Below are positions 10,516-21,117 of a DNA stretch of 64,000 nt, piece by piece. The stretch covers positions 248,001-312,000 of the forward strand of contig JAVHKY010000043.1 in assembly GCA_035079385.1 (NCBI GenBank), given 5' to 3'. The DNA comes from Aspidiotus rigidus. Taxonomy: Eukaryota > Arthropoda > Insecta > Hemiptera > Diaspididae. Below the pieces are notes generated by a model, which saw nothing but the letters and a program-made list of their open reading frames with translations, ran no database searches and had not been told where the DNA came from. Made by a program: the position numbers and the translations under genes. Numbering within the stretch: position 1 is the stretch's first letter; every line of letters begins with the position of its first letter.

Positions 10516-10670
10516 CATATATTTGTTTGTTTGTTTCATTTCATGAATATTTTTTTTTTTTCATTTATGAGGTGGCGCAAATAGTTGGACTACGCGTCTA
10601 TTTATAACACTACCAATAAAACTAGGTATAAAATTAAAGTAAATATAATAAATAGGTACATAAATAACGC

Positions 10671-10888
10671 AAGCACCAGAGAAGAAAATAGTCTTGGTGA
10701 CTAAAAAAAAAAGTCTTGAATAAAGACAAGTCGCCTATTTCTATTCACTATGACTAGATTTTACATTCAAAACAACTGGAAAAACTCATCAAATTGACAA
10801 AAAAAAAGGCGAATGTCTTAAGTTAACACTTTTTTTCTAGTCACCAAAACTATATTCTTTTTTCTCAGTGAGTGCTTCCGAATAAATA
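10671..10888. repeat. Foldback element, 218 bp
   Basis: The left arm (from AAGCACCAGAGAAG through TTGGTGACTA) and the right arm (TAGTCACCAA through AGTGCTTC) are complementary over about 60 bases with small mismatches. Non-coding, MITE-like. Confidence 0.65.
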
Positions 10889-11135
10889 GTCATCTTCAGA
10901 CACAATACCTATCCATACAAAACGGAGAACTGGTGAGGCTGGAGCAGGCTACTGTTGAACGCTCAGGTGCAGTACTTGTCAGAACCTAATATTGTTTAAA
11001 AATGCATCAGCGAGTTATGATGATGGGAGAATCTCGTTTACTATAGGTGGATAATTATGAACTGCTTTCAATATCTATACCGTCTCCAGTGTGACTTGTT
11101 TGTTTCTAGAGCTCACCTAAAAATGATGTTACCAG

Positions 11136-11640
11136 TTAAATGGGAGTTTGGGTTAAATCTGTCTTAGCGCAAAGATACAAAACGTTAAAAGTAGCTATAC
11201 GTAATTCAAATGTACAAAATTTGTATCTAATTTTCGCACCCTTACGCAACTTTCTACCACTTTTCTGAACCGAGTTATGAACCAAAATATGCCAAAAATT
11301 TACCAATTTGCCGAAATTCTCAAAAATTGAAAATTTTTCAAACTTCCATATTTCACTTGATTTAAAAGTAAAATTTAATGCTGATTCCGAAAAAAATATC
11401 TACATAAGTAACCCCATGAACTTGAAAGGGGGCGGAGGGAATTTTCGATGTCTTATTTTGGAAAGCTTGGCAAATTGGTCAATGTTTGGAACATTTTGAT
11501 CCATAACTCGGCTCAAAAAAGTCGTAGAAAGTTAGGTAGGGTCGCAAATTGTAGATAAAAATGAGATACAAATTTTGTACATCGGAACTGTACATCTAAC
11601 ATCTTGCGCTACAATGGATTTAGCCCAAACTCCCATTTAA
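11136..11640. repeat. Foldback element, 505 bp
   Basis: Ends TTAAATGGGAGTTTGGGTTA and the complement of TTAAATGGGAGTTTGGGCTA. Complementarity continues inward through AGCGCAAGA, ATTTGTATCT, AACTTTCTACCAC and CCGAGTTATG for about 150 bases per arm. The interior frame 11,308-11,499 has no known relative. Confidence 0.75.
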
Positions 11641-11812
11641 GTCATTTTGAACCACCCGCTGTATTTAACTATAACACAACACAACGCAACGCAGCGGAGC
11701 TGGAGCGGCGCGGTCTAATCGAAATTTGTCATTTTCCGTCATTTGGAGTATTTAGACAGCTAGTGAGTTCGTAATAGAATAAAAAACTGAAAATTTCTTT
11801 CTTATGTTTCAG

Positions 11813-11940
11813 AATCGGCATCCGATATCTCGCCTTATGCAACGTTTCAGCTGGCTGATAGCGAAAATACGTTACTTCACAATTTATTATATCAAGATCG
11901 CGAACTTATGGATGGGGCTCCCGCAACACCTTCGACAATG
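11813..11940 (+). CDS. Dscam: Dscam exon: cytoplasmic SPYATFQL segment
   Basis: Acceptor GTTTCAG at 11812. The frame reads ESASDISPYATFQLADSE and then LLHNLLYQDRELMDGAP. DISPYATFQL is the best-conserved motif of the arthropod Dscam tail and includes a tyrosine in a YxxF context. It ends in phase 0 at ATG|GTGAGT. Confidence 0.96.
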
Positions 11941-12615
11941 GTGAGTAGATTGAGAAGAATATTTCGACGCTTTAAAAAAAAAAAAAATTATCAAAAACAA
12001 TTTCTTCGGGTATAAAGTCACCATATTTCTGTACAAACTATAATGAAAAGTTGTACCCGATGCCATTATTCTAACACACTAGTTGTACATCAGGCAATTA
12101 AAACCATCAATAGCAAACATATCTGGAGCCACGAAATGGTATACTAGAGTGCAATTTTACCTACAGATAGCAATTTTCATGAAAAGTTATTATTTTTTTG
12201 AGACGAACACATTTTCAAAGCTTGCTAAGCATTATTTTCATTCACTCTTCTGTATTAGTAATCCACAACCGAATACCGCCTCCCTCTCCTACTTCTAGGG
12301 ATGGAATATCCGTCAAAAATTTTCAGTCATCAAACATGAAAGAACTGTTGTAACTAACATTAAATGAAAAGAAAGATTCTTCATTTTCCATAGCGACATT
12401 CATTCTTTTAAACGCGGGATGGTTAACGAACTGATATTCGCCTTACCGCGCTCCAAATTTTTCTAAATTTAATAGACAAATCTCAAAAACTACTAATCCG
12501 ATTTTCAACAAATTACCCTATAGTACAAATATAAAACTTTAGTATCATTCTCAATTTCATATAAATTAACCCAATAACAACAGAGTACATTAGCGCACAA
12601 AAATATTAATAATAA

Positions 12616-12617
<2 letters not shown>

Positions 12618-12711
<94 letters not shown>
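12618..12711. repeat. Compound microsatellite (CA)n(TA)n(CA)n
   Basis: A CA run, then about 23 TA units, then a second CA run. The symmetry makes a large TA hairpin possible. The long minus-strand frame across it is an artefact. Confidence 0.95.
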
Positions 12712-12712
<1 letters not shown>

Positions 12713-12754
12713 AGCTTTCCCACCCGCCCTTTGTGCGGCTGCAAGTATAAAATG

Positions 12755-13295
12755 CAGTAAAACCTCTAATTAGCGGACACTCGCGGTCGCCTGAAAATTG
12801 TTTGTTATTTAAAGGTGTCTGGTATTCAGAGGATGGGGGGAAAAAAAAGTACTGTAATACGTATTATGTACATAATTTTTATGGTGAAGAAGTACGTACG
12901 TAGTACAAACGTCTACAGTTCCAATTTAGAGGAAAAGAATTTTATCGGTGAACACCCGAACACAACTCGTTGGAAAGGAAGAATGATTGAACACCTGAAC
13001 ACCGTTTGAAGATAAGCTAGCAGGACCTCGCAAAATCGTGCAAAAAATTGAACGATTATCATTGTCAGAGGCATCTTTCTTCTGCTAACATAGCCTAATG
13101 TTATACATAGAGACTAAGAAATCATTGTATGTACAAAAAAAGATGCATGTAAGGTAGAAAATTGAATAATAAAATAGAAAAAGTTCAAAAATAGTGTCCG
13201 GTATTTAGAGAATTCTCTATAGAAAACAAGGTGAAATGTTCCCGTTCCCGAAAAAGTGTCCGTTATTTAGAGGTGTCCACTAACGGGTTTTACTG
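12755..13295. mobile_element. Pogo/Tigger-type MITE, 541 bp
   Basis: Left end CAGTAAAACCTCTAATTAGC followed by GGACAC; the right end is the complement of CAGTAAAACCCGTTAGTGGA followed by CACC. CAGT starts and the GTGTCCG(G/T)TATTTAGAG subterminal words (three copies, near 12,814, 13,193 and 13,254) are typical of pogo-like elements. TA follows the right end; the left neighbour is TG, a decayed TA. No transposase survives. Confidence 0.7.
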
Positions 13296-13427
13296 TATAT
13301 TGAGTAAAATATTATATTATTTTGAAGGGAGTTCTAAGTGAAACATTGAAAAAGATTAGTTGAAAATTCTCATACTCCATAGAACTGAATAAGAAGTAAG
13401 AACATAATGATTAAATTTATATTAAAC

Positions 13428-13870
13428 ATTTTATGGAGGGCTTTTTGAGAAATTAGCCGTGCGCCGTCCAGCAAAAAACTTGGAAAAATTTCGACTCTCG
13501 AGCCATATATGATAGGAGAGGGACTTGGAAAAAATTTTTCTAAGTTCCTCTCCTATCATACATGGCTCGAGAGTCGAAATTTTAACAGGGAATCTGTTTT
13601 ATGGGGGGCTTTTTGAGAAATTTGCCGTGCGCCGTCCAGCAAAAAACGTGGAAAAATTCCGACTCTCGAGCCATATATGATACGAGGAGAACTTCGAAAA
13701 ATTTTGACTCTCAAACTATATTATGCTAGGCTTATAGTAGGTCTAGACCTTGTTTAGACTAGCTTTATCTAGGTCTAGGCTTCATTGAATTTCCAATACC
13801 AAATCCCATTTGACTCATAAAACAGGTTCCCTGCGTTCCTCGTTTAACTTCGTCAAGGAAGCCGTCGTTT
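13428..13870. repeat. Duplicated palindromic repeat, inverted copy near 60.4-60.7 kb
   Basis: An 88-bp unit containing TTTTTGAGAAATT-GCCGTG and GACTCTCGAGCCATATATGA occurs at 13,428 and 13,598. Between them lies an inverted partial copy, so 13,493-13,583 can fold back. The whole block down to GGTTCCCTGCGTTCCTCGTT recurs inverted at 60,410-60,665. Confidence 0.7.
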
Positions 13871-14847
13871 TAAACCGATAGAAGAGAGAATGTTACATAA
13901 GACTAACTTGCAAAAATAACCAATACGCAAGATATAATTCATGTGGTACAATATTGAGTGATAAGAAAACACAATGTCAATCAGTAGATGAAAACAGTAC
14001 CTGAGGTAATGAAAAGTTGAAATTCTTCTCAACACCCCCGCTAATAGTATATAGTTTGAAATTCAAAATTTTATTAAGCTTCATATCTTATATTGAACTA
14101 GCTGAATTACCCGGCCTTCGGGCGGCACATTGTAGCGACATAGGCGTATATTTGTTGAGAATAAGTACTAAATGACTGTTACAGGAATTAACTTTAATAA
14201 CTGAAAAAGAAAATTGAAAAAAACAAAACAAAACAAAAACAGAAATCAATATCATAGAAAAACAGAAGCGAGTTCCAATATCGTTTGTTTTCGCCACGAA
14301 TTACAAAATATACTATTTCAGTAACTACTTGTACTTGAAGGTTTCTTGCATCTTTGAAATTCATTATTCAAATTTTTTAAAATAATTTCAATCATTCCTA
14401 TTTTTTTAAAATTTTTTAATTTTTTCGGGATATTTTTAATACTCGTAGTCCCTGAATTCAATCTACAGTTTCTCTTCTCCTGTCAAGATCTAGAACCCAA
14501 AAGGGCGTATGTAATTTGCACACACTCTCAGACATGACGAAAATGAAAGTCAGTAAAATGCACATAGTTGTAAACTGCACACAAATACGAGGAAGAGTAA
14601 AATGCACACATATATAAAATGCACACAATTATAAGATGAAGTAAAATGCACACAAATGTAAAATAAACACACTCTTGAAATACTGTACATACAATAGTGA
14701 AGTCGCACGCGTAATCTGAATGCTTGTACGTAGGTACATGCTCAGAGGTATTCTTATGTTCAGATCTACTCTATGCAATGCTCAGTTCATTATCAGCTAT
14801 GGCTTCGTTTACATTGATACCAAGTGCTTGCGAGGGAAAAGAATTGC

Positions 14848-14979
14848 GACCTGCGATGAGAAAAGGATGCTCATAGCGAATTGGTGCAGGAACACCATTT
14901 CTCTCTGATTAAACATCTAATCAGAGAGAAATGGTGTTTCTGCCAGTGGGCAATGAGCATCCTTTTCTCATCGCAGGTC
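14848..14979. repeat. Near-perfect palindrome, 132 bp, inside the MULE
   Basis: GACCTGCGATGAGAAAAGGA at the left is mirrored by TCCTTTTCTCATCGCAGGTC at the right. The arms of about 63 bases include ACACCATTTCTCTCTGATTA and leave a loop of about six bases. It falls in the region that should encode the N-terminal part of the FLYWCH finger. Confidence 0.8.
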
Positions 14980-14995
14980 ACATAGTTATGGGTGT

Positions 14996-15580
14996 AAACA
15001 CTTTTTACAAATTTCGTACGTCGAAGCTCCATGCGACATGGCGGTGTTAAGGCACTATAGTACGATAGGTATGCTGGACTGATAACACGGAGACGACTTT
15101 TAGGCTATAAGGTAGGAATACGGCTCGTGTAACGTCACGCGACAGCGAATGTAACCGATGGGTACCGACGACACTCGTCAGTTTAGCGATGTTACGTGAA
15201 ACGTGTTTGTACATACCTTATAACCTAAACGTCGTCTTCGTGTTATCAGTCCAGCATACCTATTGTACTATAGTGCCTTAGCGGTGTAGTGTTCAAAGGT
15301 GCAAGGAAGTTGGCCGTCATGACCACATTCAAAATATCGCCAAACTGGAGAGGAAAAAAGTGAACGCCGCATGCAAAAGAAAAGCAGTCGAGGACACCTG
15401 TGAAAAACCAGCAAAAATCATGAAAGGGTACTTGCAGAAGATATACCAGCAACTTTCACTCAACAAGATAAAGAATACATTCGACGTAATATGTATAATG
15501 CGCGACAGAAGTTATTGCCGGGCACAAAACCACCAACTATCAACGGAGTGCACGCTATTCTCTACAAAAATATGGTAATC
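14996..15580 (+). pseudogene. FLYWCH zinc-finger and linker of MULE transposase
   Basis: Before the MITE the frame reads YKFRTSKLHATWRC. After it (15,281 on) comes SVQRCKEVGRHDH, giving the W-x-C ... C ... H-x-H ligands of a FLYWCH finger. Next follow the acidic/basic linker KRKAVEDTCEKPAKIMKG and, one frame over, YIRRNMYNARQKLLPGTKPP, the segment that precedes the MULE domain in insect FLYWCH-MULE proteins. The FLYWCH finger binds DNA at the element ends. Broken by the 233-bp MITE and at least one frameshift near 15,470. Confidence 0.75.
15048..15280. mobile_element. MITE, 233 bp, 7-bp target duplication
   Basis: Ends TAAGGCACTATAGTACGATA and the complement of TAAGGCACTATAGTACAATA. The arms pair for about 70 bases, including CTGGACTGATAACACG. 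The flanks GCGGTGT at 15,041-15,047 and 15,281-15,287 are an exact 7-bp duplication. It sits inside the WRC motif of the MULE FLYWCH finger. A half-length relative lies at 42,096-42,252. Confidence 0.88.
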
Positions 15581-15623
15581 GAATGTTCATGTTTGTAAAC
15601 TGTAGCGAGACAATATCATAATT

Positions 15624-15874
15624 TTTATTGTATAGTGGTTCCGTAAGTACTTACCTACGTTGTAACCACTTGTAACATCACTGTTTGTGCGAATGTAAGT
15701 TGTGTTCTACGTTGCACGCGAGTAAACAGTGGTGCAGCGCTGTAACGTCGCTATGATTGGCTGATGTGGATGTCTTGATTTGTCTAGAAAAATAAAGCAC
15801 TTTACACGACGTGCAGCACGCTACAGTGTGGCCATGCTCCAACTGACGAAATTACCGCACCACTATACAATAAA
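15624..15874. mobile_element. MITE, 251 bp, inside the MULE
   Basis: Perfect 16-bp terminal inverted repeats TTTATTGTATAGTGGT and ACCACTATACAATAAA. The interior is non-coding and GC-richer than its surroundings. It lies between the linker and catalytic parts of the MULE transposase. No clear target duplication was identified, so the termini could be shorter than stated. Confidence 0.75.
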
Positions 15875-15914
15875 ATAGGGTACTGTACAGTGTTGGTAAG
15901 TAATCTATTATAAC

Positions 15915-16287
15915 GTGCAAGACAAAAATCTTGAAGTGCTGAAAACTATGGATAGTACCTATGTCGACGGCACTTTTTCATACTGTTGCAAATATTTTAC
16001 ACAGCTCTTCACTGTACACGGCATTTGTAACGGGAACTATGCACAATTGTGTTTTGCACTCCTACCTAGCAAACGACAGAAACGTACAAGGCATTCTTTC
16101 AAGAGCTCCCAGATATTTGCCCATTGCTCAATCCAAAGACAGTAATTATTGACTATGAGACCACGATTCATATAGCCGTTTATATTGTTTGGTCAGAGGC
16201 AGAAGTAATTATGGTTGTCAATTCCATCTAAGACAAGCGTGGTTTTGTCGAATTTAGCAGTTAGGCCTCCAGAACATGTATCAAGAC
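15915..16287 (+). pseudogene. MULE transposase catalytic domain, first part
   Basis: STYVDGTFSYCCKYFTQLFT is the conserved first-Asp motif (YxDGTF) of MULE transposases, followed by GNYAQLCFALLPSK. After frameshifts, NPKTVIIDYETTIHIAV carries the second Asp (DxE) and GCQFHLRQAWFCRI the conserved GC-FH--Q block. A TAG then interrupts before QLGLQNMYQD. The hAT-like insert begins directly after this point. Order, spacing and motifs fit the DDE core of the family. Confidence 0.82.
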
Positions 16288-17198
16288 CAGGCCCGTAGCC
16301 AGGGGGGGGGGCGAGGGGGGCCTCAGCCCCCTAGCTATGTCATGAGCCCCCCCCTAGACAAATTATAAGCCTAATGAAAAAAGAATCAGTACTACAAAAG
16401 AAGCTCGATACAAAAAAAAGTGTGGAAAGAATTAATTTTGATGGAAAAATGTCAGATGATATGAAATTAAGGAAGAACGGCAATATACTATGTCAGCGAT
16501 TAGAAGATAATAAAATGAAATGAGTGAAATGACTTCATGAAAGTAGTCAGCAAGACAAGGAAGAACAAATAGGTTACTCATTTTCATCTGTTATCGATGC
16601 TCGCAATTTCTTTTGAATTGTAAGTTAATATTCTCGTGACTTGTACATACATGACTCACCACACAAGTGGATCGAACAATGATGTGTCTGCTTGAACTTG
16701 AAAGAAGAATGTTCTGATTGATTGATAATGAAAATTGATGTTGAAATACCATCACTCGAAGAGATATTAGTGGCGCGGAATTATGTTGAGAGGAAGAGGG
16801 GTGAGCTTTGTGAGGCTCCTGCAGGAGCAACGATGAAAAGCGGGCGCGCAATCTCATTGCTATATGGCGTGCGAGAGGCCTTTCAAAATGTGTACGCTTT
16901 ATTAGCTGTGTGTGACAATTTGGATGCAGCACCGCAATTTGTGAAAGTTCGTTTTCCTCTCTGACACAAATTGATCAACTGCAACGGCAATGCATGACAA
17001 CAAGGAGAATGTTGAATTTAACCTTGTTGTCATGTGGAAAAAAAATACTGAAAAGTTTGAAGAAATCCACATTCCTCCGTAAATTCCATCACAATAGGAG
17101 AATTCAGTTATTTTAAAATTAATTTTCTCAGTAAGAGTCTTTTCATTTTAATTACGTCATATTGTTCTTCAATCGATTGTGTATTTGAGAACTTTTGA
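16288..17198. mobile_element. hAT-like insertion, about 911 bp, in the MULE
   Basis: It starts CAGGCCCGTAGCCAGG followed by a G-rich run; a CAG start and this wording are typical of one arm of hAT elements. Flanks ATCAAGAC (16,280-16,287) and TTCAAGAC (17,199-17,206) are an 8-bp duplication with one mismatch and fit the hAT target pattern nTnnnnAn. Excising the insert and one flank restores the MULE frame (MYQD joined to KESLEGKW). The right end lacks the expected inverted partner, so that end is probably deleted or diverged. Frames inside (16,722-16,964 +) contain REAFQNVYALL, weakly like the hAT C-terminal region. Confidence 0.7.
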
Positions 17199-17206
17199 TT
17201 CAAGAC

Positions 17207-17667
17207 AAAGAATCACTAGAGGGGAAATGGCTGCGCTATGTTTTTGGACTCGCATTCCTCGATGCGAACGAAGTTTCTTCCGCTATGTACGACGATTTAA
17301 TTCCCATTAGACCTGCTTCTCAAAAACTGGAATTATTTTCAAAATTACATGAACGATGACGCAAAATATCCTCCTACTCTACGGCCTACAACGAACAACT
17401 AATGCATGCGAATCTTTTCACAGCAGATTTAATTCTTCTTTCTACAAAAGTCACCCTGATATTTTCCTGTTCGTCGAAAGACTGAGAGAGTCTCAAGTAG
17501 ATACGTATGTCACACTACAAAGTCTCCACATGGTGAAAAAGGTCCGGAGTACGTACAGAGCTAGTCAAGAATACATACAAGATTTAATCAATCAAGATCG
17601 CGATGTGGATGGATTCAGTAGACTACATTTCGTTAAACGTGCAGGATACTACCAGTCTCCAAGCTAA
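17207..17667 (+). pseudogene. MULE transposase, C-terminal part
   Basis: From 17,207 the frame reads KESLEGKWLRYVFGLAFLDA, the family's WL-Y-FGL-FL motif carrying on from the part before the insert. After a frameshift near 17,350 comes RTTNACESFHSRFNSSFYKS, the conserved RTTN--E-FH block, then HPDIFLFVERL and a C-terminal tail ending at a TAA at 17,665. The last 300 bp are the best-preserved stretch of the transposase. Confidence 0.82.
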
Positions 17668-19519
17668 TTAATTTGTGTATTAGGATTTTTTTTCAATTTT
17701 CTCATGGATTTACACCCAGATAACACTTTGTTCCTACATAACAGTGTAGTGTGTGATATCAGCAGTATAATTTGTACTATACAATACCACGAATCAAATG
17801 TGAGCATTTTACATATTATTAAATTGTGTGACTCTTACATGTGTGTGTACATTACCTTTCTTAAATTGTAGGCGCTGGATACAGATGTGTGCAATTTACT
17901 TATTTCGGAAATGGTGTGCAATTTACTTGTGTGTGACAAATACAGCAAAGTGTGTGCAATTTACTTTCTCCCCCCAAAAGATCTGAAGTTTTTTTTTCTC
18001 ACCGAGATTTAGCACTCAAGAGATCCAAATTTCTTTCTGTTAAGGTCTACCGATGAAAAGATTTGAATCTTTTCGTTTTAGTCAGATTTAGAATTCAATT
18101 TTTCATTCCATCTTCATTAAAAGAAAAGTTCTTAATATGAAAATAATAGTGTCTTATTATTATTAATGTGAAATGGACCAAAAAATTTTTTCTTCCTAAT
18201 TTTTCAATGCTTTCTTTTGTATGTATTAACTTTTCGGTCAAAAGTTTTAATATTTTGTGATTTTTTTGTTTTTTCGTTGATGCATTTTTTTAATGTTGAT
18301 TTTTCAATTTATTCTCAACCGATTATAGTCTTTGTTTTTTTGTGATTTTTGACTTTTTATTTCGTGCGAAAAAATCTCACCCACAATAAATTCCACCACA
18401 TAAATCATCTTCTTACCGTGATGCTTTGCACAGTAAGACTTTTTCCCTTCTTTAGCGAAATTCTGCTGCAAAAATTAAATACATCAGGAAGCGGTGGTAG
18501 CTCACCTAATTTCAAACTTTCATCTTTAAATAATTTTGGAACACACGATAAGCAAACGACGTTCATATTGCCAATACAACTTTTTAGTTTATAATCAACA
18601 TTAACGTTATAAGGTGACCGCTTATCATTATCATTAGCGCGTCTGCCTTGCCGTTGACTTCTTTTCTTTTTTACAGCAAACGAATGTCGACTAAGATGAG
18701 ATTTCTTACGTTTTGTTATTTTTACTGCATTAAGATCGGACTTCTTTCATTTTGCCCAACTGAGAAAATATTGACTGGAATTTGGTAGAGACTTTGTTAC
18801 AAACTACAATACACAAACAGATCTGTGCATACATTACGCATACAAAAACCTTCGCATGGTAAGAAAGCACGTTCATACATGGAAGGAAAGTGCAGGCATA
18901 TTAAGTGAAAACACGCTTCATACGTCCTGCTGCGCCTTAAAACTTTAAAATTCGATTAAAGCCGCGCTAATGAATTTTTTGAAAAATTTTGACGCTAGAA
19001 CCTTCTAGACACGAATACCGACCTGCACTGAAGAGTACAACTCGATAAATTCATTGCCATACAAAGTTGAATTGACGTATATGCAAATAATGAATACGGA
19101 AAATATTTCAAAGTCCAACCGTCGAAAATATTTTCAAGTCCAAAAATTGAAAATGAAAAATTTTCCAAGTCCAAGAAGTACGAAAATATTTCAAAGTCCC
19201 GCGGCATCACTCTTACTTGCCTCTTACTCCGAGCATGGCAATAAACCGACGCGTTACTCCATCATGGTTACATAAAATAAACTCGCACGTGAGTCACGTT
19301 TACGAGTGATGGATCCAAACGCGAACCTTTCTGTCAACAGACGCTCCTGAATGTGGTTGCTTTGGCACTGATAACGATGCAATGTGTTGCGCTAGGGTAA
19401 CCGATAAGCGAAGTGAATATATACGTACTCACACATACACACAAACGCAAAACGTCTTTTATTCATGTCGTTTGGTTCCGTAGTTTCAACATGAAAAGGC
19501 GACAATGACTCTCTTATAA

Positions 19520-20255
19520 TATAGATGATGAAAAGCAGAAATTCTATCGGATATGCGTCTCCTCCCCCTCCATATTTCTCCTCTCCTCTCAAAATTGAAA
19601 ATTCTATGACCCGTCTTTTATATATCTTGACTGACGAAAAGTCAAAATTCTTTTGAATAACTGTCCCCTTCCTCTTTGGGATTGTTCCGCCCCTCTTTGT
19701 ATTTCATTGTCCTATTTCAAATGTAATAGAAAGTCAAATTCTTCCAAACATCCTTTCCCTTCACCCCCCTCATAATATAGTAGTTTGAGATTCTAAATTT
19801 CACCCCTTTTTTTCAATAGAAAAATTATAATTCTTCTAAGCATTCTTGACCTCCCACTCCCTTCCCCCTTAGTGGTATATCGTTTGAAAATCAAAATTCC
19901 ATTAAGCTATATTCATTATTCATTATGATTCATGTATTCAATTGATGAAAAAGTTGAAATTGTTCCCAATATAAGTCTCCTCCCCTTCAAAATTTGCTCC
20001 TTGCTCATTGGGATTGAAAATCCCAGACCTTGTTTTTTATGTAGTTAACTGATGAAAAGTCGGAATTCTTCTAAATATCCGTCCCTTCCTCCTCAGAATC
20101 GCCTCCCACTTATTGTAAGCAATTGTAAATCAAGATTTTATCAAGTCCCATTTGTCAAGTAACAATAGTTGAAATTCAAAATTTTATTTCCCATTTTGAT
20201 TGTAATTAAACGTCAAATTCTTGTAAACATCCTTCCCCTCCCTACCGCCCTTCTC
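19520..20255. repeat. Decayed tandem array, unit about 110-130 bp
   Basis: Words such as GATGAAAAGTC-GAATTCTTCTAA, CATCC-TCCCCTCC and TTTGAAAATCAAAATT recur in order six to seven times, with heavy divergence. A related stray copy lies at 13,990-14,090. No coding function. Confidence 0.55.
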
Positions 20256-20969
20256 ATAGCGAAGTTCGAGATAACTGCTAAACATAACATTACCGCTTCA
20301 GTCAACTGCTGAACGTTAAAGTAGAAACAGTGATACCAGTTGTGCTACGTAAGAACGAACTTTTTAAGACAAACTCAACTGTTCCATTTTCAAACAGATT
20401 CATTCAACTGTATACAGTCTCAAAAACTGTTGCAGTTCTAATCACTTGAAGACTAAAAAAAATTAAAAACAAAAAAAATTAAAACGAAAATAAATCGTTT
20501 TAATGAGTACCGCCGAAATTCGTACTCACTACCCTGCGATTTAGAGTCCTCATGTAGTAACACGCGCCATTCGCTTTCGATGATGCAATACCATTAATTT
20601 TGTTTATAAGTTCATGCGTGTAAAACTTAAAATAATGCTTAATTACAGCCGAATGACTGAAAATTCTGGAAATGTTGTTTGCTATAAACACTCTCGGAAA
20701 TAAGCGCTTGTATTTGACGTATCGTTCAACAAAATCCGTCGTGCCTAAACGACGTGATAGGTACCTAAAGAACTGTTCATTTATAATATAGATATAGGTT
20801 ATACAATTATATTATATATATTATATTAAATTGCGCTGTAGACAATGAAAGCATAATTATTCTGCTGTAAATACTCACCTAAAATTTTCTCATGATAAGA
20901 GACTTTGATGCCAACAGATGATTTTCCAATCGCTGAATCAATATATTATGTATTGTATTTTCTTTTTAG

Positions 20970-21117
20970 CAATGCAAGGCTAGGCGTATTAGAAGGAGAA
21001 ATAGTCGACGTAACGCAACAGCTGTAGACACTGATGAGTCTGAATCCGATTTGGACCAACCGGTTTCTAGTCGGACCGAATCTTCCAATCAGCTGAATTC
21101 AAGTGGAAAAAGTAAAA
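20970..21117 (+). CDS. Dscam: Dscam exon: basic and acidic cytoplasmic segment
   Basis: Acceptor TTTTTTAG at 20969, phase 0. The frame reads QCKARRIRRRNSRRNATA, then VDTDESESDLDQPVSSRTES and SNQLNSSGKSK. The Arg-rich block followed by DESESD and SSRTESSN is a Dscam tail signature. I chose the donor at 21,118 (AAAA|GTATGT) over 21,112 because it is the better consensus; both leave the same phase and differ by two codons. Confidence 0.93.

Larger units (their letters stand above)
10113..11812 (+). other. 1.7-kb intron with foldbacks and a GTAC-rich array
   Basis: Contains a degenerate array of TGTACA/TTGTACAA palindromes (10,330-10,515), a foldback at 10,671-10,888 and a 505-bp foldback at 11,136-11,640. 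Overlapping small frames at 10,209-10,607 on both strands fall on the palindromic array and are not supported as genes. Confidence 0.6.
14504..17971 (+). mobile_element. Mutator-like element (MULE) with FLYWCH finger, 3.47 kb, multiply interrupted
   Basis: The left end (GGCGTATGTAATTTGCACAC) and right end (GTGTGTGCAATTTACTTTCT) are imperfect inverted repeats. They are followed inward by at least six left copies of a GTAAAATGCACAC word and three to four right copies of its complement. Flanks ACCCAAAAG (14,495-14,503) and CCCCAAAAG (17,972-17,980) give a 9-bp target duplication with one mismatch, the size expected for Mutator. Inside are FLYWCH and MULE transposase fragments on the + strand, plus a palindrome, two MITEs and a hAT-like insert. 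The element is dead, with several stops and frameshifts, but its history can be read. Confidence 0.82.
11941..20969 (+). other. 9-kb intron carrying a MULE and several MITEs
   Basis: Holds a (CA)n-(TA)n-(CA)n microsatellite (12,618-12,711), a pogo-type MITE (12,755-13,295), a duplicated palindromic repeat (13,428-13,870), a 3.5-kb MULE (14,504-17,971) and a decayed tandem array (19,520-20,255). At 11,941-12,600, 14,000-14,490, 18,000-19,500 and 20,260-20,960 nothing beyond AT-rich filler and short imperfect repeats was recognised. Confidence 0.6.

Noticed and set aside
10209..10607. Three overlapping small frames
   Set aside because: They fall on a GTAC-palindrome array; symmetric sequence gives open frames on both strands by chance.
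12505..12744. Minus-strand frame rich in Val-Cys and Ile-Tyr
   Set aside because: Translation of the (CA)n(TA)n microsatellite.
21020..21050. CTGATGAG hammerhead-like core
   Set aside because: It lies inside a Dscam exon coding TDESES and has no matching stems.
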